64,000 bases of DNA, taken from NCBI GenBank assembly GCA_023078555.1, contig CM041196.1:868001-932000 (forward strand), read 5' to 3'. The number at the start of each line of letters is the position of its first letter. Position 1 is the stretch's first letter. The translations under genes were made by a program, and so were the position numbers. This DNA comes from Ulva prolifera. Taxonomy: Eukaryota; Chlorophyta; Ulvophyceae; Ulvales; Ulvaceae. Positions 21,061 through 30,765 of this stretch are shown here, piece by piece. Below the pieces are notes generated by a model. The model made no database searches. It worked only from the letters and a program-made list of their open reading frames with translations, and was not told the origin of the DNA.

Positions 21061-23695
21061 ACCCGGACCTGGGATCACGTATGCTGAAGCTGATGAACAC
21101 TAGTCGGCCCAGCCGCTCATGCCACAGCAGCGTGAGCGGCATGGTAGCTGCGTGAACATGCGCGGCCGTTCTTGCCCCGGCGTAACCGAATTGATGGAGA
21201 AAGTCAGGAACACCTTGACTAATACTATAGTGTATAAAGAACCCTGTCGTTGAGGACTGCATGACTGTGGCCTCATGGCCGCGGCCTCTGAGGTAGAGAT
21301 CCCACGTGCTCTGCGGCACCGGCATTCTGTGTACGGGGAGGCGGGCGGGCGGGTGGTGGGGCCGCACCGGGGCCAGAGGTGGCGCCGCAGACGACAAACG
21401 CGTAGTTGTCCGAAAAGGGCGTGCATCCGGCGCCGCTGTCAGGGGTGGCCTGGGGGGGGCAGTCCACAAGGCGGTCCTCGTCACCGGAGCAGCCCAGGTT
21501 CTCCAGCACAAACGGCGCCTGCAGACGCATCAAAGGCGATGTACAGGTTTCTGGGTAGCCTGACCTGAGGCGCTGGCTGCAGTGTGCATGTACTTGACGC
21601 GCCAGGTTAGGTGTGTTTCAGGTGGACAGTAAAGGAAAGTAATGAAAATCTGAATTTACTGAGCCTTCTCCTGAAAAGACATCGACAACTCCGAATTAAC
21701 GGGACCACACATGCCACATACAGCTGGGCCAATGCCACTGATTGCGTTGCCTTGTAGCATATGTATGCTTTGATGCTCTGCCAAGCACCTGTTGATCATG
21801 GATCATTGATATGATGACTGAACAGAGACTCGAGCCGTTGTATGGCAGAGCTCCATAGAAAAAACTATCAGGCACTGAATCAACAGTAGCGATTCGGCAA
21901 GTTGTGTGCGCTCGTTCAGGACAATACCCAGGCAGATTGCCATGCAGCAACCCAAGCTCATAATATGATTCCCTCACAGCTAGGTGTAGAGGCCCGGCGC
22001 TGTGGCGGATTGCGCTGCGGCAGGCGGCGGGCCCGGGAGGCCGCAAAGCGGCCATGTCAAGCACGGCAATGCACTGTTTTTATGCTCAGATGATGTGAGT
22101 ACACTTTGTGTGAGTGCATCAGGCTGATTAATCAGTGAAAATAGCACATTGAGCAGGTCCCGCTGTGGCTGTGGCCACTGGTCGCATGCATGCCCCCCAT
22201 GCCGCAACTGCGGTGCTTTTGCGCCTCCCTCGAAGTGAGCACTTTATGACCAACCATCGGGAATGTGTCAGACTCACAACCAGTGCTCTATAAACCGGTC
22301 GGTCTCCCGAGAAAAAATGGGAATGAATGGGGGGACACCGACGGCGAGCGAAGCTTCGCTTAAAGCGCGCCATCGGTATTCCCGCCAGGAAAAAAAATCA
22401 TCTGTAGAGCACTGCTCACAACCTGTTGACCTCTGCCTGTGTTAACATCTCTGGATCACAAGCTCAGCTGAGCGGGTGTCAATCAGCCATACCTGTGACA
22501 CGAGCACACGCATGGTGCAAGCTAGAAGTTCTGGGGCCATTGTATGGCAGAGCACCAACACACAAGCAATTGCACTCAAATTACCGGCTCAAGGAGCGAC
22601 GCACAAGCACACACTCCAGGCACACTGAGGTGGAGGGGCGCGCACGGCAATGATCTCTGCTGTTTCAGCGCCGCCGCTGCGCAGCAGCTGCCGGAAGTCG
22701 GAATTCGGGACTGACTCGACTCCAGCGACAAAGCCCAGCTGGCGGCATGCCACGTCAGCGTCACGGTCGTCGAAGCGGTCCGTACAGACGGAGCCCCACC
22801 GGCCGCCCACAAACACTTGCACAGCGCCGGTGGCAAAGCCATTGACATCCTCCCGGGCGACCAGCCTCACTGAACCTTCACTGTCCGCTGCACATCACAC
22901 TCCTGTCGATGCCTCAACGTGCTTGTGGATACGCACGCTATTGCATGGCTGCAGCCTACAGGTGGTCAGGCGCCTTTCAGCGGTGTCGGAATTCCCGAAG
23001 CCCGGATTCCGTGTTTGCAAGGCGCGTTGGTCATAACAACCTAATTGCAGGCAGCATCCGGCAGCCGGGGCTGGCCGTCTTCTGTAGCATTGCCCGGCGG
23101 CGCCTGCGAGAGTACACACAGGCTCTGGGGGCCCTTCAGCCACCACACCCAGCGAAGCGACTGTTGTGTGGTGCTGCCTCTCTGCGGCGCGTTTTGGCTC
23201 TCTACCCCGCACTGCCTGACATGGCAGTGGCACCTGCTACTGTGGCATGCTCTAGAGTGCCGGCCGTCGAGTGCATGTCGCACACCGCCGTGCATGTGTG
23301 GTGCAGGCGCCTGCGGTGCAGTGCAGCACATCTGTTGACTGCGAGGCCGTGCACCCACCCGCTGCGGCCAACAAGACGCCTGCCATGCGCACATTACAAA
23401 AGAGTCAACGGGAGAAGATAAACGCCACAAAATAATCATGTGTGTGTACTACAACAGAGTCATGCGCCGCAGGTGCGCTCGCAGCATCAAAGGCAGCGGA
23501 CGACATGGCATGGAAAAATTCCGCAGGCATCTTGCCTTACTGGAGCTGGACGCGGTGCTGGTATGCGGTGATGTGTGCAGGTGGCGGCTGGGCATGCGCA
23601 CCCTGGGTTTGAGCTGAGGCGGGGCAGGCGGCCGCGAGCAGGGCCGCCACGGCTAGGGTTGCGGCGAGGCTCTCTCGCCAGCCACATGTTCTCCC
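13774..23695 (-). CDS. SRCR gene 2: eight SRCR domains plus Pro/Arg-rich tail
   Basis: Fourteen exons, in coding order: 23602-23695, 22646-22887, 21368-21518, 20526-20752, 19861-20035, 19293-19507, 18846-18996, 18036-18479, 17113-17502, 16422-16591, 15781-16000, 15193-15567, 14509-14976 and 13774-14090. They total 3639 bases, exactly 1213 codons with the stop. Residues 1-31 are signal-peptide-like, 32-1107 hold eight SRCR domains, and 1108-1212 form a Pro-rich then Arg/Ser-rich tail. Every boundary between domains is a phase-1 intron; the introns inside domains 1, 2, 3 and 6 are phase 0. Most donors read GTGCGC/G/T and acceptors end GCAG. The product is probably an extracellular or surface protein; the ligand is unknown. 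The ATG exon upstream of 23695 was not found. Gene 1 is a close tandem paralogue and copy 3 a dead one. Introns carry a MITE (22281-22414), a C/G homopolymer (21026-21060) and a long hairpin (17886-17934). Confidence 0.9.
14509..14976 (-). CDS. SRCR domain 8 of gene 2 (single exon)
   Basis: One 468-base exon encodes DVRLVPLAD, GGVEIFNGGRWGAVC, IVCRQLGFP, EVVCTGPEARLDEC and ILGVVCSQFDLV; I count eight cysteines. The gene 1 exon (564-1028) is one codon shorter. The donor GTGCGG leaves one base of a codon that the tail exon completes as Glu. Confidence 0.9.
15193..15567 (-). CDS. SRCR domain 7 of gene 2 (single exon)
   Basis: One 375-base exon (gene 1: 1244-1618, same length) encodes EARLVGGRADPGG, YGRLEFRDRGVFVRLRD, VACRQLGY, VLCNGDEEQLGDC and ALLCSNP. 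The usual W-G-x-V-C is replaced by G-V-F-V-R-L-R, so the first cysteine of the typical set is absent. Another pair (FC and AC) appears near the C-terminal end. Confidence 0.88.
15781..16591 (-). CDS. SRCR-like domain 6 of gene 2 (two exons)
   Basis: Exons 16422-16591 and 15781-16000 join in phase 0. The first half (GAFRLVGGE, AGAWGTFCNGDD) is divergent. The second carries VACAGLGF, WIGIAFCNDDDTDLAEC and VELFCSNAAA. It is the least typical domain of the eight but keeps six cysteines and the split-exon plan. Confidence 0.82.
16846..16875. repeat. 15-bp tandem duplication
   Basis: GCAGCTGTGCCTAGG-type units lie head to tail at about 16846-16875, within the intron between domains 5 and 6 of SRCR gene 2. 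The feature is short, and no further copies were seen. Confidence 0.6.
17113..17502 (-). CDS. SRCR domain 5 of gene 2 (single exon)
   Basis: One 390-base exon (gene 1: 2987-3376, same length) encodes DVRLVQQ, LEVVVGGSWRQVC, IACRQLGY, PGCDGSEATLIEC and LACVVEEAAG. There are six cysteines, and the linker between the central and the distal cysteines is long. Confidence 0.9.
17886..17934. repeat. Long intronic hairpin in SRCR gene 2
   Basis: A perfect 26-base palindrome at 17897-17922 (arm AGGCACATACCAT) is flanked by further complementary arms CATATGC (17886-17892) and GCATATG (17928-17934), separated by a short mismatch. The whole can fold into a stem of about 20 pairs. It lies in the intron between domains 4 and 5 of gene 2, a stretch without a match in the gene 1 intron. 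Confidence 0.85.
18036..18479 (-). CDS. SRCR domain 4 of gene 2 (single exon)
   Basis: One 444-base exon, the same length as its gene 1 counterpart (3884-4327), encodes GALRLID, EIFNAGRWGTIC, VVCRQLGF, GPEATLTDC and LHVACRRF. I count eight cysteines, a group-B-like number, against six in the exon-split domains. Confidence 0.9.
18846..19507 (-). CDS. SRCR domain 3 of gene 2 (two exons)
   Basis: Exons 19293-19507 and 18846-18996 join in phase 0. Signatures are GSLRLQGG, FEYGRLEVFLRGFWSDVC, VACKALGY, VDCDGSETSLLEC and VLACVN, with six cysteines. The acceptor of the second exon is the GTGCAG just before VLLGGALPV. Confidence 0.88.
19861..20752 (-). CDS. SRCR domain 2 of gene 2 (two exons)
   Basis: Exons 20526-20752 and 19861-20035 join in phase 0 after QPVGQ. 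Signatures are EVFFRGGWGTVC, VACRELGF, GSEAALADC and SILCFNG; there are six cysteines. The first half has a longer insert than usual (DPDNDYSTSLPATFTP) before the central cysteine. Confidence 0.88.
21026..21060. repeat. Homopolymer of 35 C (G on the coding strand)
   Basis: An uninterrupted run of 35 C lies in the intron between domains 1 and 2 of SRCR gene 2. In the transcript it is a G-tract able to form quadruplex structure. The exact length in an assembly is uncertain because such runs are error-prone to sequence. Confidence 0.85.
21368..22887 (-). CDS. SRCR domain 1 of gene 2 (two exons)
   Basis: Exons 22646-22887 and 21368-21518 join in phase 0. The first carries SVRLV, G-R-W-G-S-V-C and VACRQLGF; the second carries ENLGCSGDEDRLVDC and ends NYAFVVCGA. 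Six cysteines fit a group-A-like SRCR domain. The intron between them is 1127 bases long and holds a MITE. Confidence 0.88.
22273..22422. mobile_element. 134-bp MITE with 8-bp target duplication
   Basis: The element spans 22281-22414. It begins CAGTGCTCTA and ends TAGAGCACTG, which are terminal inverted repeats, and it has no coding capacity. The flanks 22273-22280 and 22415-22422 are both CTCACAAC, a perfect 8-base target duplication. Eight-base duplications with CA-starting inverted ends fit the hAT (or P) group of cut-and-paste transposons. A longer relative with the same ends is at 30469-30691. It sits in an intron of SRCR gene 2, so it is tolerated. Confidence 0.88.
23602..23695 (-). CDS. 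Signal-peptide-like exon of SRCR gene 2
   Basis: A 94-base exon with a GTGCAG acceptor and a GTGCGC donor encodes SLAATLAVAALLAAACPASA followed by Q: a hydrophobic core and an A-S-A cleavage motif. The upstream frame is closed by a stop a few codons before the acceptor, so a separate start exon is needed. Length and phases equal those of the gene 1 exon at 9719-9812. Confidence 0.65.
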
Positions 23696-25009
23696 CTGCA
23701 CACATGCGCATGGCTTTCAACACAGATCCAGAGCCCGGCCACTGCACTCGGAATCTTGTGACGTGGGGTGGACATCTCACTGGGGAAACTGGGATCCCGC
23801 CCTCACGAAGGCCAAGGGTCTGGCCGTCCTGAGTGCTGTCGCGGGGACAGGCATGCATGCGTAGCAGGGAATGTGACATGTCAGGCGTGTTTGAGCGAGC
23901 TGTTGACGCTTGCGCTTGGCCAGAGCAGAGCCGTGCATGTGCACTTGTGGCAATTCGTGGGCGCTTGTAGACACTTGCGAAGTGGGTGTTACAAGGGCGA
24001 AATCGGAGAGGCCGGTGCACACCACACCAGCGCTCGCGTCTGCGCACCCAAGAAAACACCCATGCAGCCACTCACACCTACACCCACACGAGGCGATGCA
24101 TTACAAGGACACAGTTGGAGAGGCTCATGGCACCGCCAGGGCAACGCACATGCACACCAAGTTGTCACCAACACGACCAGTGACAGGTGATATCACATGC
24201 GAACACATGTCGAACCGGACCACGGTGCCCCAGCTCAGCCCGACGGCCACCCATATCACCCCAGCTGGCGCGCGCATTCGCAAACCCATGTGAATCCCCG
24301 GACACCCACTCCCCCTTACGAGGCATCGTGTACACGGAAGCTGCTGGGTCCGCATATGCATGATGCCGGCAGGGGGTACACGCACATGGTCGAATTCCAA
24401 CTTGTGACATTGCGGCCTTCACGTCCCCCCCCTAGTTGTCCATGCTTGCATGTGTTTCGTGAGTAGACGCTGCAGCACTCGGATGCTCTGTGAATGATGG
24501 GCAATAGAGCGAGCGCTCGCGCGAGCCAGCCCAGCCGTTCGCGACGTCGTGTACACCGCAACGAAATGCTGACAAATGCTGACAATGCATATGGGCATGT
24601 GTGCGGGTCTTTAGCACTTTTCTACCTCAGATAGCACACGGGTCAACGGCGTGCAGCGCAGCGTACACGCGCCGATGCGTGTACAATGTGGTCCCAACTT
24701 CAGAGTCACTGGACCTGGATGTGCTTCAAGGAATCGCTTCCAGCAGTGGCTGACACGGTCATTGACAAGGTCGCATCGCAGCATGACTGGCAATGGAGCA
24801 CACAGACTCCCCGTGCTCGCAGATCACGTGCATCAGCGCCATTTCTCTTCAAATAGTCCCCATTGGTGTACAGTGAGGGCACAGTGGCGAGCATTGGCCT
24901 AGTTGCAGCCCCAGGCTGCCGGCAGGCGCCTGGCCCGTCACAACAGCATACGGACCTTACAGATTCATGTTTGATAGTGAAACACGTATGTTCTGGCATT
25001 CATATCAAT

Positions 25010-25850
25010 GATGGTCGATATTTTGCGGTGCCTCCCGCCCTGCCGGCGCGCGAGTCGTCTTTCAACAGCACTTCAACTGGAACCTTGGCCTGTTGAGAAC
25101 GCCAACGGATAGCGACTTGCAGCTGTGGCAGCTATCCGTGAACTTCCATTGCTATCATGCGGCATCCGTGATCACAACGGCATGTTCTGGCGCGATGACT
25201 GGAGCATGCAATCAACAGAGCGACCTTGAAACCAGTTTGAAGAGCAACCGGAACCGTCCGTGAGTGCTGATGGCACGTAGATGAGCTAAATGATCTAACT
25301 CGACCGTCTCTTGATGCGTTGTGCGCCGATGACCTGCGAGGTGCGCTGCTGTGCTGGCGTGTACTGCACATGTTACGCACCGGCATGTTGACGCCACCTT
25401 GGACCTGATGCATTCGCTGCACAGATGTATCCTAGCCAACTAGAAATTTGATGAAATTAAGCTGTGGCTTGCGCACGTCAACTACGTGCCGTTGGTGCAC
25501 ACGATCGGTCGACCTTTGCGCCAGCTGTCAGCGTACGCATACATACGCATCAAGACCACTGATAGCAATGTTGACAACACCTGCATATATAGTGCTGGGC
25601 TGGAAGAAGCCTGCTCGGTGTTCCGCAGAAGTGGTTCACCAGGTCTGGATCGAACGCATGGGGCGCCGCTCATCTCAGATGCAGCTTTGTTCCCCCGCCT
25701 GCTAGCTTGGTGCAGGCTGACTGACGACCGCGCATCTATGACCGTCATTGCGCATTCGGGTGCACTCTGAAGAGGTTGGGTGACAGCCTCGAGATGCCTT
25801 TCATGCTAGGTTTTGGAGGACCGAAACGGAGTGCGCAGCTATACCCGGCG
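25010..25850. repeat. Spacer repeat R, copy 2
   Basis: This block shows colinear similarity with 34650-35520, including GCAATCAACAGAGCGACC, ACGCACCGGCATG, GATGCATTCGCTGCA, CGTGCCGTTGGTGCACACGA and CAGGCTGACTGAC in the same order. A weaker partial copy lies at about 27222-27480. No conserved reading frame was found between copies, so it is treated as duplicated non-coding spacer. Confidence 0.7.
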
Positions 25851-26499
25851 TGCACGGTACGCGTTTGCTGCTTCAGCGCGCAGTTCCCGAAGTACATGGC
25901 GCACATACAGTGCTAGCGTTGAGCGACAAACTTGTTACATACCTGAGGAGGGCCAATGCGATGCCGCAAGCACTACAAGCTGCCAAGGCAGCTGCCTATG
26001 GTGGCTTCCATTTACTGTTCACATTTGTAAACAGGACGTGCTGCAGTCCCCCCTGCACATGGGGCAGTTGAGCACCAGCCCGTGCGACCATTGGCTGAGA
26101 CAGCTCCGGTCTTGCATGCTTGCAGATGAGGAGCTATGTCGTCCATGTTTCAACATCTATCTTTCAACATCTCCTACACATGCACAGCCAAGTGACTGCG
26201 CTTGTGGCTTGCATACAAGCCACTCGGCTCCAGTCCAAGCATCCTACCCAAAGTTTATGAAGGGAGCTGTAATCATGGGTTCGAGGTCAGAGCCTGGATG
26301 TTTGGGACTCTGGCACATGCACATGCATGCTGGACTGTGTCAGGGCATGCATGATGGACGGTGCCGGGGCAACGAAGAAGCACACCAACGGCCCAACGTA
26401 TGCATGCCAGGACATTGTCATCCACGTCAGCGCACAGTCACAGCATGCACCCGGATGTCCGTGTGCACTGCACCCACTGGCAACCACAGCATGAGAGAA

Positions 26500-27060
26500 A
26501 CCTATTGAATACACACCCACACACCACACCACGGGTGATGGGCTTTCGGTGCGTGATGGGTGTGGCGTGCGTGGGTGTCTGGGTGTATGCTTGGTTTGCT
26601 TGCTTCTTTCGCGGTGCTGCACGCCTTGCCGGCTTTAGCCTTGTAACACACACCGCACCACGCACCCGCGCCCGCTCCAGCCCCAAACACACGCCGCCCC
26701 GCGCCTGCACGCAAAACGACCCCGCCGCCCGCTGCCAGTGTGTAGTAACCCATGCCCTTCAGTTCTCACCCGCCAGGATACCACACTAATGAAAACACCG
26801 TATATGCATATGGCTGGTTCACGACATGAACGTACGCCTTGTATTACGACCTGCGTGGGTGCACAAACATATGTCTGCTGAGGGCTGTGAGGTGGGGTGT
26901 GTGTGTGGCGATCTTGTGGTGGCCATGCATGGCCATGGGTGTGCAGTGTGTTACAACGACAAAGCGAGCTAGGCAGGTAGCACCGCCATGGGTGTGCAGT
27001 GTGTGGCTGTCCTGCTGTGCACGGGTGGGGTGGGGTGGGGTGGGTGTATGTTTGCGGGTG
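26500..27060. repeat. CA/GT-rich low-complexity tract
   Basis: Runs of CACACC and CCGC type on one side and GGGGT tandem repeats (about 27025-27052) on the other make this stretch compositionally odd. No gene is visible in it. Confidence 0.6.
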
Positions 27061-28554
27061 GTGGCAATGCTGATCAGCATGAGCTTGTGCGTATCTTCGA
27101 CTCGCCCCTGTGCCACAGATGTGTGGGGTTGTGGTGTGAGGCTTGTTGAAAGCATATTTGCTGCCATGCAGATTCGGCTGATTGTTCTATTCAGATTCGC
27201 AGAAATGTGTGACCACTGGCAGATCTGGATCGATCGCATGGGGTACCACTGACGAATGCACCTTTGTTCGCTGGATGATAGAGCTTGGTGCAGGCTGACT
27301 CACGCCCGCACGCCTATGCCGATCATGGCGCATTCGGGGAAGAGTGGAGGTGACTAGAAGGCTTCTGTGCTAGGTACTGGAGAACCGACATCGCGCGGGA
27401 TGCCAGCTGCACCCGGCATGCACGTTGGCGCATGGTACTCAGCCGCAGGCGGCGCACAATGTCTCTCGAGCGCTTGCTATATGCAGTGTCAGCGTCGTGC
27501 GCTGAACATGGTGCACACTAGAATTGGCTTGTGACTGCTCTGACGAAGGCGTGTCGTGCAGGATTTGGACATGTTCAAATGCATGTTCTCGAGCTGCTCG
27601 CCCGCCGGACCCGCGGTGTTGTCCGCCGAGCTGCCTCGGTCCTTGTCACACACCTGAACGATCACAAAGCCCCAATCGCGCTGGTCGCTGCAGGCATTGC
27701 CTGCAAAGTGGCATGCACGTGTACACCGAATTTATGGCTTCCCTGTACTGTTCACAATCGTCTGGGGTTGTTTTGCAGTGCCAATCGTTGCAACATGTAC
27801 ATGGGTCCCTTGCTGGTAACTGCAGCCTTGTGCCACAAGTAGCTGTATGCACTCAGTGTACAAAAGTCCGGGCCATTGTACGGCAGAACACCATCTAAAC
27901 AACAACACAGAGCCAACACCACATTAGCTCAGAAACCAGTCAGCCAGCCAGCCAACAGTACGGCCGAAGGTTTACCACCTGCACGAATCGAGGCACGACC
28001 GCGACCAAGTAGCTGTGGTCCTGCATCCTGCAAATGAGGCAGCTGTGACAGTCCATATCATATACGTTCACAGCTGAGAGACTGCAAATGTAGGGTGCGT
28101 GGATGACAGGTCAGAGTCTGGGATTCGACGCTCTGACATTGAAGCCCAGCATGTGCATGCTGAACTGTGCCTTGGCGCATGCGCATCCTGCCGTTTTAGT
28201 CTGTTGAGCGCTTGACCCTTAGCAGGCCATAAGAACGAGAAGATCGTGGATGACCCGCACTGACCCGCACATCAAGTGAACTACACCTCGCAGCACCACC
28301 CTCTCGTTTTCATAAATATCAGATTTATATAGCTATAGCACGCAGCATGCTGGAAACCTTTGCTCCTGGCCACGGTTGTGGAACTATGAATATCATGTAG
28401 CGTTGCTGTAATTGTAATTATAAAAATTGAGCAACTCAAACTGCTTGCTAACCCGCATGTGGTGACAGGGCATGGGCCTAAGCATGAGCTAATCATGTTA
28501 AGTATGAGCTGGATTAAGCTAGCTTTGGCCGAATCCACTGCGAATCAATGGTTT

Positions 28555-28620
28555 ACAATAAATAAGTAAATAAATAAATAAATAATTCATTCATTAAATA
28601 AATAAATAAACAACAGTAAA
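28555..28620. repeat. AAAT microsatellite
   Basis: About fourteen AAAT/ATTT-type units with an inversion in the middle (AATTCATTCATTAAAT). It directly precedes the short Copia fossil at 28631 and the right-hand edge of the SRCR duplication unit. Confidence 0.85.
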
Positions 28621-28630
28621 TAACATACCC

Positions 28631-28665
28631 AAGGATGTCAAACTTGGCATTGAGCTCACTCAAGC
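28631..28665 (+). mobile_element. Very short Copia gag fossil
   Basis: About 35 bases closely match the start of the gag coding region of the Copia element at 55795-60532 (coding strand near 60170-60135). Nothing else of the element is nearby. It is a tiny relic between the AAAT microsatellite and the 3' flank of SRCR copy 3. Confidence 0.6.
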
Positions 28666-30468
28666 GATAGTGGCACCACACTGACGTTGTTGATTGGAGC
28701 CTTGGCCCCAGCTAGGCTAGAAAATGCAGGCTGTATTGGACCTAATACCGTTCCCTGGCAGAGGTCAGGCCACCCCGTCTACGAGGCCACAGCCCGCATG
28801 TCTAGATCTCAAGAGCACAGCCTTCATCGGCAGCATCTCAAAATGACAGGGTGAAAGCTAAACTGTGAAACAGCGAAAATGCTACATCCATTGCACAACA
28901 CATCATCTGTGTGCAGCGCTGCAAACGCGCCGTCGCCACGATGATAAAGCATGCATGAGCTTGAGCTCAATGGTCCCTGCGGGGCCGCCGGGTGCGCTCT
29001 GTCATGCGGCGGGGGCCCCTCGTGCGAGGCGGGCTCGTGGCAGGAGGCGGGCTGGAGCGGCTGCGACGGTCGCGGCGGTCCCGGCGGGACGAGCTGCTGC
29101 GAGGCCGCCGCGGCCTGCGGGGCGGCCACCCGCTCGTCTCCGAGCCCTCTGGGGGAGGGCCGGTTGTAGGGGGCATTGCAGGGGGCCACACGGGGGGTGG
29201 TGCTGGGGGCTGCGCGGGGGGTGGGACGGGTGGTTGCGCGGACGGCGGCACGGGGGAGTGCGGGGGGAGGCGCAGGGGGTTCAGCTGGGTGTGGCGCGGG
29301 AAGCTCAGCGGCTGCGTCTGCAAGCACAGTCAGGAGAATGCAGTTGGCGAGTGAAAACATGTGAGCTTGGGTGCGCACGAATGAACCCTGTGCGGCGGTT
29401 GTGTGGCAAGGTGCTCGGGTGCTGGCTTGCAGGGCTAATAGGAACAAGAGAAGCAAGAAGTTCCGCACGATCCGGACGATCCGGACGGCCCGCCCAATGC
29501 CCAGCAACACCCCTACAGCATCTGCGATTGTCGCCACAGCTCTAGACTGTTCATCACTAAAATCGTAGCAGGTGAGCCCACTCATACATGCATAACGCCC
29601 ACGAACCCCAGGGGGCTGAACATGTTGAATGATCGGGGGGGAATGAACGGGGGGGTTGTTGCAGGGGGTTCGGCGCATGCACAGTCATGAGGTTTCACCT
29701 GGCGGGTGGAAACATGTACAAAACTGTGTGCGGACGGCTGCACCCTGTGCGGCGGTTGTATTTTAAGGTGCTCGGGTGCGGACTTGCAAGGCTAAGAGGA
29801 ATAAGAAGTACAGAAAGTTCTGCACGCGTCTGCACGATCACTCGCCCGGACCAAGCAACGCATCTACAGCATGCACTATAGAGACGACACGACTCTAGAG
29901 CATCATAGCGGACACCGTCACTCATACGGGCGTCACACCCACTAACGCCACAATGCAAAATCTGCAAAGAGGCACAGCCACCACAGCAAAGTATATGCGT
30001 AGAAAGTGCCAAAAAGTGTGACAAAGCATGCAGATGAGACACAACAAAGTAGCACATGTGCAGCGCAGCGACCAGTGGTCTGAGACTGGCATATCTCAGC
30101 CAGGGGATGTTGGGAGAGCCCAAGCTATTTCAGCCATGGCCTTGGCCTCCGCCTTGGCTTGATATGCGGAGGGAACCCTCACAGACCAGGTCAAACTTGG
30201 TGCACACGACGCCGAGGATGCGGAAGCAGCTGCCCGCCACCCCGGCCTCCGGCAGCGCCACGAGCCGACCGTCGTCGCTCTCCGTGAACAGGCACTCGTC
30301 CAGGCGCGCTGGTTGTCCGGGCCGGTGCACACGACCTCCGTCGCCCACACAAAGTCGCTCGGCCGAGCGTCGTCCGCGGGGAAGGGGTTGTAGTCATAGT
30401 GCCCTCCGATTACCTCTGCCACGTCAAACATGCAGCCAAAGGGGGAAGCTGAGCTGGGGGCGGACGAC

Positions 30469-30691
30469 CAGTGCTCTATAAACCGATCGGTTTCCCAAAA
30501 CATTTTGCAAAAAATGGGAAAACCCCTGATGGCCGGCGAGGGAGACGTCAGTTTCCCCGGCGACACGAAGGGGTCTCACGGTGCAAACCGATTGTTTTCC
30601 CGCCAGATTCAGGAAATTTTGGCAAATTTTGACGGCGAGCGAAGCGAGCCATTGGTTTTCTTGCCAGGAAACATTCAACTGCAGAGCACTG
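30469..30691. mobile_element. 223-bp MITE inside an exon of SRCR copy 3
   Basis: The ends match the 134-bp MITE at 22281: CAGTGCTCTATAAACCG at the left and GAGCACTG at the right. Flanks CGGACGAC and CAGATGAG are a decayed 8-base duplication; the intact paralogue reads CAGACGAT at this site. The interior repeats shorter inverted motifs around GGAAAACC and GGCGAGCGAAG. It interrupts the domain 8 exon. Confidence 0.8.
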
Positions 30692-30765
30692 CAGATGAGA
30701 TTCGGGTGAGATTCAGTTTGGTGTTTGTCTTCTCCCGTTCACTCTTTTGTAATTGACACCTCCAG
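30692..30765. repeat. Extra sequence beside MITE, with motif shared at 23390
   Basis: After the MITE, about 70 further bases absent from genes 1 and 2 separate the halves of the exon. They include about 31 bases (start GTTTGTCTTCTCCCGTT) that match the reverse complement of 23390-23420 with two differences. It is perhaps the end of another transposon. Confidence 0.45.

Larger units (their letters stand above)
23696..28966. other. Spacer between SRCR gene 2 and copy 3
   Basis: No coding exon could be supported in 5.3 kb. It should hold the start exon and promoter of gene 2 at its left end and the 3' flank of copy 3 at its right end. Contents seen: spacer repeat R (25.0-25.85 kb and a partial copy at 27.22-27.48 kb), CA/GT-rich simple sequence (26.5-27.05 kb), an AAAT microsatellite (28.55-28.62 kb) and a short Copia gag fossil (28.63 kb). 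Confidence 0.55.

Noticed and set aside
28865-29545. Plus-strand Gly/Arg-rich frame of 226 codons
   Set aside because: It is the reverse reading of the Pro/Arg-rich tail of SRCR copy 3; low-complexity repeats keep all frames open.
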